A stretch of DNA of 64,000 nt. It comes from Microbulbifer variabilis (lineage in GTDB: Bacteria > Pseudomonadota > Gammaproteobacteria > Pseudomonadales > Cellvibrionaceae). The position numbers were made by a program, and so were the translations under genes. The stretch spans positions 124,001 to 188,000 of the forward strand of contig NZ_JAIVKI010000007.1 of NCBI RefSeq assembly GCF_020524905.1. Reading direction: 5' to 3'. Shown here one piece after another: positions 18,093 to 26,007 of the stretch (the stretch's first letter is position 1; every line of letters starts with the position of its first letter). A model generated the notes under the pieces. It was not told the origin of the DNA. It made no database searches and saw only the letters and a program-made list of their open reading frames with translations.

Positions 18093-19358
18093 TTACTCCC
18101 GGACACGATGCACTTTGGATGGAGCGAAGGTGTCATAGTAGGAAGATTTAAACACCCACTCCTGAACATAGGCATAGAGCCTAACAAGGCGCATCATATT
18201 TACGTAAAAAACACTATAACCCAGCAGGTAGGGCCACAGGGGGGCGGGCTTGAATTTTTTTATGATTAATGCACCTAGGGTGAAGGTAACTATGTCTAAA
18301 AGTATCAGGATAATCTGCGCCCCTATTAGAATAAACCAACCGTTAGCGCCATAAGTGTAAAATAACCACGTTAGGTAAAATGGTAATACCAAAATGGCGA
18401 TTACATTAAACAACAGGAATTCAAACTGGTGAAAGAATTCCCTGAATTTTAGGCGGCGTTCGAAAGGGTTGATAAAGTGACGGTATTTTCTAAAGCGCAG
18501 GCGGACGGCATCCCTTTCCCAGCGAACTCTCTGCCGAATGAGTGCCGCCAGGTTTGTGGGTACACTGGTATAGCAGATGGATTCGGCTGCATACTCTACT
18601 TTCCAGTCATAATGACGTATTCTTAATGTCACATCCAGGTCTTCACCACCGCCGGAATCGAAACCGCCAGCCTGGATGATGGCCATTTTTCTGAATGCGC
18701 TGAAAGCCCCAGAGGCGCAGGACATCTGCTCCAGCATGGACAGCGCATGCTTGCCAAGGGAGATGGCGACAATATACTCAATAGCTTGGAATACTGTGAG
18801 TAGATTGGTATCCCAGTTGCGTACAAAAATATTGCTTGAAGCTGCTCCAACTAAGGGATCTTCAAACTGCTCCAGGATTTTTTTAATGGCGTGATAGTCA
18901 AAAGAGCAGTCACAGTCGACATTTAAAATTATATCCCCAGTGCAAAACCGTAATCCTAAATTGAGAGCGGCGGATTTACCGCCACGTATTTCCGTGGAGT
19001 GTGCCCCCTGGATAAGCCCGTTACTTAATAAATTTCTTGCTTTTTCTCTCATGCCATCGGTGGAACCATCACTCACCACAATGATCTCATCGGGAGGGCG
19101 GCTCTGCTCCAATAAGCTGTAGACACATCTCTCAATGGCCTCCTCCTCGTTATGACCGGCAATAATGACCGATACTTTTCCCAGGCTTTCAATATCTGTC
19201 TCGAATTCTGGCTTGGTACTATAAAAAATTAGGGCAGTAAAAAATGAAAAAAGGTAGCGGGGAATTTCGAAAATCACTACCACCCAAAGCATCAGAAATA
19301 GAGTCGTATGGCTCTGGGAAATAAGGTAGTAGTAACCTTCTTGGAGCTCCTCCCACAT
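18093..19358 (-). CDS. Membrane GT2 processive glycosyltransferase (copy 1)
   Basis: 421-residue inner-membrane polysaccharide synthase of the GT2 family. One N-terminal membrane segment (about 18-46) precedes the catalytic domain. The conserved residues are visible: DGSTDG (Asp97 onward), DCD (148-150), GGGEDLD (Glu239-Asp240) and the processive QxxRW motif QRVRW (276-280). Three or four C-terminal membrane segments complete it. The ATG overlaps the stop of the upstream zinc-ribbon gene (ATGA, 19358). It is a close paralogue of the gene at 20953-22218. The sugar cannot be deduced; PgaC/Alg8/hyaluronan-type synthases share this plan. Confidence 0.9.
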   Translation of the reverse strand: MWEELQEGYYYLISQSHTTLFLMLWVVVIFEIPRYLFSFFTALIFYSTKPEFETDIESLGKVSVIIAGHNEEEAIERCVYSLLEQSRPPDEIIVVSDGSTDGMREKARNLLSNGLIQGAHSTEIRGGKSAALNLGLRFCTGDIILNVDCDCSFDYHAIKKILEQFEDPLVGAASSNIFVRNWDTNLLTVFQAIEYIVAISLGKHALSMLEQMSCASGAFSAFRKMAIIQAGGFDSGGGEDLDVTLRIRHYDWKVEYAAESICYTSVPTNLAALIRQRVRWERDAVRLRFRKYRHFINPFERRLKFREFFHQFEFLLFNVIAILVLPFYLTWLFYTYGANGWFILIGAQIILILLDIVTFTLGALIIKKFKPAPLWPYLLGYSVFYVNMMRLVRLYAYVQEWVFKSSYYDTFAPSKVHRVRE

Positions 19359-20539
19359 CAGATGAGATCCTCGGGCCCAAAGACCTGCAGGATAGGTTCC
19401 ACATCCAGGCGCAGTGAACTGGCGGCCTTCTGACCTGCCTCTTCACTAAAGACGTACAGGTCTTTCTGGTTGATATCGCTAACCAAAATAAAGTCTTCTA
19501 GCCTGCCTTTGGCTGCGGTAACCGGGTATTCTCCCTTCATTACTTTCTTCAAGGAGTGGCTTAAGCTCTGAAAGAACTGATTGCGGCTATGGAAGAACTG
19601 GCGGTTACCGTGCTCCTGCTCAATCAAATATTCATTTTCATATTTGATGCAAAGCAGGGCAAACTCGCTTTCGTTGTTTTTCCACTTTTTCAGTTCCTTG
19701 TTTAAAACCACGATTAACTCGAAGGGAAGCCCGGAAAAAATCGGGCTCTGCTGGGTGAGCTCCAGGAATGCGTGGCCAGCGTGCAGGTAATGAACCGCTT
19801 TTTCGGTGAGGCTATATTTAAATATATCCCCAGTCTTCACTGAGTCACCATCGATATGGGTGTCGCAGTTAAGGCATAAAAAGCCGACTTCGGTTTCTGA
19901 GCTGGTCTTGCCGCAGGAGTTGCAGATCAATATTGTCCCTGGTTTGTCGTAATCACTGCCGAAGTGGCTCATCTCCATTCTGCACTTAGGGCAGATCAAA
20001 TATTCACCCTGGCGGAAGTCTTCTTCCGGGCCCAAGTAGGCACACTTAAAGTGGTGTAGGTAGAAAGACTCCCTCAAATTCGGTGATCGACATTCCGGGC
20101 ATTCTTCACGCACATTAAATTGTGAGGCGCTGCAACCACTGCAAATATGCCGGCGGTCAAAAAAGCTACCCGCCAGCAGTTCTGCGGTCATCATTTTTTC
20201 GCACTCGTGTAATACCGTTTCTGAATCTAACAGGGTATTGAAATATACCGTGGTGCGCGAGTTCGGTTGGTAACTTGGGGTCAAACTTACCCCAGAGACA
20301 AAAATACGGGCCAGGATTTTGTCGTCATCGTTGTGGGGGTTTTGGAAATCTGGGTGCAGCTGGGAGCGGCGAAAGTTAAATGAGTCGATCAACTTGCCAT
20401 ATTCTTCGGGGTCTGCCTTGACGGTATTGGAAGCATCCAGATCTGCCCTGACTCCCAGTGTGCCTGTTAGGTCAATAACCGGTAGCAGGTGCAGCCCTAT
20501 CTGGCTGTTCCAGAGCCTTTCAATGCACTGCGGAGTCAT
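19358..20539 (-). CDS. TackOD1-like zinc-ribbon protein with degenerate GGDEF-like C-terminus
   Basis: 393 residues from ATG 20539. Five CxxC pairs form zinc knuckles: Cys133/136, 147/150, 183/186, 206/209 and 222/225. The connecting text HHFKC, PEEDF and CPKC...HFGSDYDKPG matches the TackOD1 (thaumarchaeal output domain 1) pattern as I remember it. The C-terminal about 110 residues follow the secondary pattern of a GGDEF domain (FALLCIKYENEYLIEQEHGN, then a helix, then GRLEDFILV at 345-353), but GGDEF is replaced by RLEDF, so cyclase activity is unlikely; it could bind c-di-GMP or GTP, or only regulate. It overlaps the GT2 gene by ATGA, so a role in controlling polysaccharide synthesis is inferred. 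The true N-terminus is probably longer (see next entry). Confidence 0.75.
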   Translation of the reverse strand: MTPQCIERLWNSQIGLHLLPVIDLTGTLGVRADLDASNTVKADPEEYGKLIDSFNFRRSQLHPDFQNPHNDDDKILARIFVSGVSLTPSYQPNSRTTVYFNTLLDSETVLHECEKMMTAELLAGSFFDRRHICSGCSASQFNVREECPECRSPNLRESFYLHHFKCAYLGPEEDFRQGEYLICPKCRMEMSHFGSDYDKPGTILICNSCGKTSSETEVGFLCLNCDTHIDGDSVKTGDIFKYSLTEKAVHYLHAGHAFLELTQQSPIFSGLPFELIVVLNKELKKWKNNESEFALLCIKYENEYLIEQEHGNRQFFHSRNQFFQSLSHSLKKVMKGEYPVTAAKGRLEDFILVSDINQKDLYVFSEEAGQKAASSLRLDVEPILQVFGPEDLI

Positions 20540-20694
20540 TGGCTCCTCTACAACCAGGGCATCACACTTCTCAATACCCGGATGTACAGTATTGAAGTCA
20601 CTGGGCCAGCGATAGTAGCTGTATGCATCACTGAGAAAGGATATGGCGAACCCTCCTACAAAAGAGCAACTTCACTCTGTAGTGCCTGGTTCAT
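20540..20694 (-). other. Probable 5' coding extension of the TackOD1 gene, frame-shifted
   Basis: Upstream of ATG 20539 the same frame stays open and reads like protein (YYRWPSDFNTVHPGIEK, then CDALVVEEP directly before the Met), but it has no start codon before a stop near 20670. A second frame supplies ATG 20694 (MNQALQSEVALL), which would join after a one-base shift in the TTTT run around 20658-20662. The joined sequence makes a plausible REC-like N-terminal strand. This is a single-base indel, a programmed shift or a sequencing error; alternatively translation begins at 20539, which has GAGGAG four bases upstream. Confidence 0.5.
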
Positions 20695-20952
20695 ACTTCT
20701 GGCAGGGAAAACCCTGCCTCAAGTAAAACGATAGACCATGTGGTGTATAGCGCCAATCGGCTGGAGATATTCCGGTTGGTCGGCTATTGCAGAGCTTTTG
20801 ACAGGAGGCCGGAATATTGCGAATCGTCATAAACCAAACTTAGTGCCTTGCCTATTCATCAAGTTCAGTCAAAAGGTGAGGAGGTCGGTGTGATGGCCAT
20901 GAGCTCTACAGGTTTTTTTGTGGTGACAAGCTGTCGAGGCGGCTGATGGGGA

Positions 20953-22218
20953 TTACTCCCTAACCCGGTGAACCTTAGAGGGGGCGAAGGAGTCGGCGTA
21001 GGAGGTTTTAAAGACCCACTCCTGCACATAGGCATAGAGTCGTACCACACGCATCATGTTCACATAGAGAATGCTGTAGCCAATTAAAAAGGGCCATAGT
21101 GGCAGAGTACTAAATTTATAGGTGGCATAGGCTGCGAGAGTAAAAGTGAGGCAATCCAACAAAATTAGTACTACCTGGGCACCGATCAAAATAAACCAGG
21201 CGTTACTCCCGTAGCTCATAAAGAGCCAGACCAAATAGATCGGCAAGGCGATAGCGGCGATCACGTTGAAGATTAAAAATTCAAACTGATGGAAGAATTC
21301 CTGGAATTTAATACGGCGTTGAAAAGGGTTGATGAAGTGGCGGTACTTTCGATAGCGCAAACGCACGGCATCCCGCTCCCAGCGTAATCTCTGGCGAATT
21401 AGTGCCAAGATATTCGTGGGTACATCCGTATAACAAATAGCCTCTGGGGCAAAGGCGACTTCCCAGCCGTAGTTGCGTAGGCGGAAGGTAATATCCAGAT
21501 CTTCACCCCCACCGGAATCAAACCCACCAACCTGGTCAATGGCGGTTTTTCGAAATGCGCTGTAGGCACCGGAGGCGCAGCACATCTGTCTGATCATGGC
21601 CAGCGCATGCCTGCCGAGGGAAATACTGATGATGTATTCGATGGTTTGAAAGGCGGTCAGCAGGTTGTCGTGGGGGTTGCGCACAAAGACATTGCCGGAT
21701 ACCACGCCTACTTTGGGATCTTCAAAGGGTAGCAATACTTCCTTCATGGTGTGGTGCTCAAAGGAGCAGTCGCAGTCCACGGTGATCACAATATCACCGG
21801 TGCAGTAGCGTATCCCCAGATTTAGGGCGGAGGCCTTGCCACCTCTCAGCTCTGTGGCATGAGCCCCTTGGATTAAGCCCCTGGATAGTAAGCTGGATAT
21901 CTTTTTGCGGGTCCCATCGGTGGAGCCATCGCTGACCACAATAATTTCATAGGGCTTGATACTTTGAGCCCAGAGGCTGTGCACACACTTTTCAATCGAT
22001 TCTTCCTCGTTGTGGCCGGCAATAATGACCGAAATTTTGCCGATTTTTTCCAGCTTGACCTCTGTATCGGTCCTTGAACTGAAAAAGAAAACCGCAGTAA
22101 AAAACGAAAAGATATAACGCGGGAGTTCCAGAAAAATCACAATCCAGAACATGACAAACAAAGCGCCCCGACTCTGCGCCAACAAAAAGGTGAAGCCGTC
22201 TTGCACCGTCTCCATCAT
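20953..22218 (-). CDS. Membrane GT2 processive glycosyltransferase (copy 2)
   Basis: 421 residues, the same length as and co-linear with the synthase at 18093-19358. It shares IISVIIAGHNEEE-type strands, DGSTDG, VDCDCSFEHH, GGGEDLDITFR, a QRLRW processivity motif, and the identical C-terminal APSKVHRVRE. It has its own N- and C-terminal membrane segments. It lies upstream of the TackOD1 gene with a gap of about 410 bases, part of which is the probable TackOD1 5' extension. The two copies most likely arose by local duplication. They may form a heteromer or make different polymers. No export or hydrolase genes accompany it. Confidence 0.9.
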   Translation of the reverse strand: MMETVQDGFTFLLAQSRGALFVMFWIVIFLELPRYIFSFFTAVFFFSSRTDTEVKLEKIGKISVIIAGHNEEESIEKCVHSLWAQSIKPYEIIVVSDGSTDGTRKKISSLLSRGLIQGAHATELRGGKASALNLGIRYCTGDIVITVDCDCSFEHHTMKEVLLPFEDPKVGVVSGNVFVRNPHDNLLTAFQTIEYIISISLGRHALAMIRQMCCASGAYSAFRKTAIDQVGGFDSGGGEDLDITFRLRNYGWEVAFAPEAICYTDVPTNILALIRQRLRWERDAVRLRYRKYRHFINPFQRRIKFQEFFHQFEFLIFNVIAAIALPIYLVWLFMSYGSNAWFILIGAQVVLILLDCLTFTLAAYATYKFSTLPLWPFLIGYSILYVNMMRVVRLYAYVQEWVFKTSYADSFAPSKVHRVRE

Positions 22219-22600
22219 AGGCGCGGCTGACCTTTGGAGGGGAGGGCGGATTGCATAGGAGAGGAGTATCTACTCAATGAATAGTCGCAACGATATTTAT
22301 AGCTCTCGTCGTAACTATCGCCGAGGCTATGGCTCTCTCTGAACCTGAACCTGAACCTGAACATGGTTATTCCTCCAGCTGCGAGGCTAACCTGGCGGTC
22401 AGTAGTGTTGACTACCTGTTTTTAGGGAGCAGTCAGGGTGGCCGCATCCCACTGAAACAATAGATTAAGATGAGTGATACGCCAAACCGTTATGCTAAGG
22501 CAGCGTTAGCACCATCAACTGGTTTTATTGAGGTGGCTTGCCAAAAAAAACCAAGCATGGCTGGGGATAGGGCACTTGTGAACTCTGAGTGTGAGCGGGC
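22219..22600. other. Gap between GT2 copy 2 and the thiolase gene
   Basis: It contains the promoter region for the minus-strand polysaccharide operon and the 3' flank of the thiolase gene. Apart from a four-copy 6-bp tandem repeat (22339-22362) I see no gene, strong terminator or operator. A CAAGC/GCTTG pair around the A8 run near 22540-22556 is too weak to call. Confidence 0.4.
22339..22362. repeat. Tandem CTGAAC repeat, four exact copies
   Basis: Four exact head-to-tail copies of a 6-bp unit about 120 bases upstream of the GT2 start. A short array of this kind can change copy number by slippage. It lies where it could alter promoter spacing of the polysaccharide operon, but no promoter was identified with it. 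Confidence 0.8.
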
Positions 22601-23776
22601 CTATCGCTCCAGGTACGCCGCTGTAGCCATGCCGCCGGCGGTACAGACACCAATAATTGCCTTGTGTGCATCTCTGCGCCCGAGCTCCAGTAGAGAAGAA
22701 CCGAGATAGCGAATGCCGGACATTCCATAGGGATGTCCCAGGGCAATAGCACCACCATTAACATTGGTAATATCCCACGGGGTATCCAGTTCGGCTTGGT
22801 TATAGAGTGTGGTGACTGCAAAGGCTTCGTGTAGCTCCCACAGATCTATCTCGCCCATAGCTAGGTTGTGATGCTTCATCAAGCGTTTGATGGCCGGCGT
22901 CACGGCAATACTCATTTCCTCGGGGGCTACAGCAGCAAGCTGCATACCGCGAAATAAGCCCAGAATAGGCAAATTTCTTCTCGCAGCCAGCTCGGCATCC
23001 ATCATGACCACCGCCGCGGCTCCGTCAGAGAGTTGTGAGGCGTTGCCCGCGGTTACGGTACCGCCGGCATTGACCGGTTCGAGAGATGATAATCCTTCAA
23101 GAGTGGTTCCGGGGCGGGGGCCTTCATCTTCTTTGAGCAGTACGGTCTTTTCTGAGACCTGTCCGCTGTCTTTATCCAACACCGACATCACCGTCTCAAA
23201 GGGGACGATCTCCTCGGCAAATTTCCCCGCTTTGTGTGCTTCTGCCACTCTTTTTTGTGATTCCACCACATAGGCATCTTGAGCCTGCCGGCTGATGGCA
23301 AATTTGTTGGCAACGTAATCTGCTGTTTGGATCATGGTCCACCAGACCGCGGGGATTTGTTGCTGCAGGGGCTCAAAGACAAAGTGATTCAGGTTCAGGT
23401 TGAACTGAACGAGGCTGATGCTTTCCACACCTCCGGCAACACCAATCTGCATTTCCCCGGCGGCGATACGATTCGCCACGGTTGAGGCTGCATTCAGGCC
23501 CGAGCCGCAGTAGCGGTTAATGGTTATACCGGGAACCTCGCTCCCACAGCCGGCAAAGAGAGCGGCATTGCGGGCGATATTGTGGCCGGTGGCTCCTTCA
23601 GGTAGTCCACAGCCCAGCACCACATCTTCTACTTCCCGTGGGTCCAAAGTTGCCTTGTTTATCGCTTCCTTTATGACGTGTGCTGCCATTGGAATGCCGT
23701 GAGTTTGATTCAAGGCGCCGCGTCTCGCCTTGGCGATAGCGGTTCTGCAGTAGGCGATAATGGCGACGTCTCGCAT
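22601..23776 (-). CDS. Acetyl-CoA C-acyltransferase (thiolase)
   Basis: 391-residue thiolase, cytoplasmic, acting in beta-oxidation or in acetoacetyl-CoA formation. The nucleophilic Cys is in NRYCGSGLNAAS (about residue 88), the His in LHEAFAVT, and the C-terminal pair in NVNGGAIALGHPYGMSG and GVCTAGGM. Length and motifs are complete. No hydratase/dehydrogenase partner (fadB-like) is adjacent, so degradative versus biosynthetic use cannot be settled. A palindrome overlapping its probable promoter suggests repressor control. Confidence 0.92.
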   Translation of the reverse strand: MRDVAIIAYCRTAIAKARRGALNQTHGIPMAAHVIKEAINKATLDPREVEDVVLGCGLPEGATGHNIARNAALFAGCGSEVPGITINRYCGSGLNAASTVANRIAAGEMQIGVAGGVESISLVQFNLNLNHFVFEPLQQQIPAVWWTMIQTADYVANKFAISRQAQDAYVVESQKRVAEAHKAGKFAEEIVPFETVMSVLDKDSGQVSEKTVLLKEDEGPRPGTTLEGLSSLEPVNAGGTVTAGNASQLSDGAAAVVMMDAELAARRNLPILGLFRGMQLAAVAPEEMSIAVTPAIKRLMKHHNLAMGEIDLWELHEAFAVTTLYNQAELDTPWDITNVNGGAIALGHPYGMSGIRYLGSSLLELGRRDAHKAIIGVCTAGGMATAAYLER

Positions 23777-23895
23777 GGGGTCTGTCCTGCGCTGGTGAGG
23801 GTTTCTAATACAGTAGAACAGTTATTAGCTACTGAAATTATTTTGAGCTGGAAGTATTTACGTAGAGAAATATGAGAATTGAGACGGACGATAAG

Positions 23896-23931
23896 CCTGC
23901 ATTGCAGGTGGTACATTTTGACATGTCAAAA
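23896..23931 (-). promoter_or_regulatory. Probable thiolase promoter overlapped by two palindromes
   Basis: On the minus strand, TTGACA (23929-23924) and TGCAAT (23906-23901) are 17 bp apart, a reasonable sigma-70 promoter. The -35 lies inside a perfect 16-bp palindrome TTTTGACATGTCAAAA (23916-23931). The -10 lies inside a 13-bp palindrome CCTGCA-T-TGCAGG (23896-23908). Palindromes over both elements suggest a repressor operator, for example TetR-type. No such regulator lies in the neighbourhood. Confidence 0.5.
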
Positions 23932-24098
23932 CATATATATGTGACAATCATTACAAATTTAAGATTTTAATAGATAAAATTTCATCAAAGATTAACAATC
24001 TGTGGAATAGACTGACTTCTTTGTTGGTACGCTTTTCTATAGAATGCGCGCCAATTCACATTGTTCGAATTCAAAATAACAACAGGAAGTTGGGGTTT

Positions 24099-25808
24099 AT
24101 GACCGTCTCTCGTCGCACATTCGTTCAGGCAATGGGGCTTGCGCTGCTCACACCATTTACCGTCCGCACTCTAGCGGCCAGCAATAGCGAAACCTACGCG
24201 CGTTTTAACCTGAGCGGCAGTCCCGTGGGCTATGACATCGACCAGGATGGCCTGATTTTCGATTTGTCTGTGGCCTCGGGAGACCCCAGCCAAACGGGTG
24301 TAGTGCTCTGGACCCATATCAACCCGGCCGCCTTTTTACCCGGTCAAATTCTGTATTTGGATGTGGCCCTGGATGAATCATTTACTCAGCCGGTGATGAG
24401 CGCCGAGATCAATGCCGAGGATATCAGCGCGGATCGCGACTACACCGTAAATATTGACCTGGAAGGCTATCTGTCTCCGAACCAGCGTTACTATTACCGC
24501 TTTAAGTACGGCACATTGTGCAGCCGCACCGGGCGCTGTCATACCTTGCCTACCGGCGGGCTAGAAAGTATCAAAATGGCGGTGGTGACTTGCCAGGATT
24601 ACACCACGGGTTATTACAACGCGTACAACCACCTGGCGGATGAAGACGTGCACTGTGTATTGCACCTGGGGGACTTTATCTATGAATACGCCCAGTACGA
24701 AGGTTTTGAAGATGCCATTGTCCACCCCCTGAGCCTGCCTTCCGGTGCAAAAGTGGCTATGGATCTCGAAGACTACCGTCATATTTACCGGGAATACCGC
24801 AAGGATAAAAACCTGCAGCGGGCGATGGAAATGCACTCCTTTATTATCACCTGGGATGATCACGAAACCGCAGACAACGCCTACTGGGATTACGATCGAG
24901 ACACCCTCGGCGTGCCATCCCATCCCTACCAAACCGGTGATAACAATCCCGAGCAATTGCGCCAGTTAAGACGCGATGCGCAGCAGGCCTGGATTGAGTA
25001 TGTGCCCGCGCGTGTGAAAGTTGATGAAGCGGCCAGCCACGCTTTTGACTACTTGCAGATCTATCGCTCTTTCCAGTTTGGTGACCTGGTCGATGTATAT
25101 ATGACCGATAGCCGCACCTACCGCACCAAGGAGCCCTGTAAAGACGGCACCGCCTGGCAAAACTATTGGTGCACCGACTACGAGAAGAAATCCCAAACCA
25201 TGCTGGGTAAAACCCAGCGCGATTGGCTGATTGATGGCCTCGTCAATTCAAATGCGCGCTGGAAAGTCTGGGGCAATCAGACCTTACTGGCCCAGCTTGC
25301 GGGCACTGCCCTGGGGCGCCCATTGGTTTTTGCCAACTACGATGCCTGGGATGGCTACCAGTGGGAGCGTGAGAAGATTCTCTCCAGTGTGAAAGACAGC
25401 AATGTCGATAATTTTGTTGTGCTGACCGGGGACCTGCACACCAGTATCGCCTCTTACCTGAAGGTAAACTTCAATAAGATCAGCAACTGGAACTACGATA
25501 ACCTGGTGGGCATTGAACTGATGACCCCTTCGATTTCATCGCCGAATCTCAATGATACGGTAGAAAGAGGGCACGATGTGGGTGCCGTATTTACTTCACT
25601 GCTCAATGGCGGAGTGCAAGTGAATAACCCCCACATCAAGGATTTCGTCAGTGATATTTATGGATATGCGCTGATTGAGTTCAACCACAGTGAGTTGAAT
25701 TGGACTGTCTATAACATCGACAAAAAGTCAGACAACCCATCCACCAAGAAAAAAACCTATAAAAAGTTCAACTACGAACCCGAAGGCATGTGGCTGACGG
25801 AGCAGTAA
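24099..25808 (+). CDS. phoD: Tat-exported PhoD-family alkaline phosphatase/phosphodiesterase
   Basis: 569 residues. It begins with a Tat-type signal (SRRTFVQAMGLALLTPF), consistent with export of a folded Ca/Fe enzyme. PhoD motifs: DLSVASGDPSQTGVVLWT in the N-terminal domain, VVTCQDYTTGYYNAY, HLGDFIYEY, TWDDHETADN and LTGDLHTS. It would release phosphate from mono- or diesters outside the cytoplasm. I chose ATG 24099 with AGGAAG upstream; the frame extends to 24021, but the extra 26 residues would precede the signal peptide. I see no convincing Pho box. A strong terminator follows. Confidence 0.92.
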   Translation: MTVSRRTFVQAMGLALLTPFTVRTLAASNSETYARFNLSGSPVGYDIDQDGLIFDLSVASGDPSQTGVVLWTHINPAAFLPGQILYLDVALDESFTQPVMSAEINAEDISADRDYTVNIDLEGYLSPNQRYYYRFKYGTLCSRTGRCHTLPTGGLESIKMAVVTCQDYTTGYYNAYNHLADEDVHCVLHLGDFIYEYAQYEGFEDAIVHPLSLPSGAKVAMDLEDYRHIYREYRKDKNLQRAMEMHSFIITWDDHETADNAYWDYDRDTLGVPSHPYQTGDNNPEQLRQLRRDAQQAWIEYVPARVKVDEAASHAFDYLQIYRSFQFGDLVDVYMTDSRTYRTKEPCKDGTAWQNYWCTDYEKKSQTMLGKTQRDWLIDGLVNSNARWKVWGNQTLLAQLAGTALGRPLVFANYDAWDGYQWEREKILSSVKDSNVDNFVVLTGDLHTSIASYLKVNFNKISNWNYDNLVGIELMTPSISSPNLNDTVERGHDVGAVFTSLLNGGVQVNNPHIKDFVSDIYGYALIEFNHSELNWTVYNIDKKSDNPSTKKKTYKKFNYEPEGMWLTEQ

Positions 25809-25831
25809 GCCAGAAATAATAGTCTTCTATA

Positions 25832-25858
25832 GCGCCACCAAGCCTGTTTTGGTGGCGC
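25832..25858 (+). terminator. Intrinsic terminator after phoD
   Basis: A perfect 10-bp GC-rich stem (GCGCCACCAA / TTGGTGGCGC) with a 7-base loop is followed by TTATTT. It lies 24 bases after the phoD stop. Confidence 0.85.
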
Positions 25859-26007
25859 TTATTTAACTCTCTTCGCCCGAGTCCCACCCACCAAAGTCTT
25901 CGCAAGTCTCTCAGTTGCTATCTGGCCCTGGGTGACCTATACCCTCGTGATTGATCGAGCGGGTTTTTGATGTCGATGCTCACCGTGAACACCACTTGGA
26001 GACATCG

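Noticed and set aside
20701-20718. Perfect 7-bp hairpin GGCAGGG-AAAA-CCCTGCC
   Set aside because: No T-tract on either strand and it lies just outside the TackOD1 5' extension; not supported as a terminator.
23916-24000. Possible Pho box upstream of phoD
   Set aside because: TGTCA-like pieces exist, but not as two CTGTCAT-type direct repeats with the right spacing; the perfect palindrome fits a repressor site for the divergent gene better.
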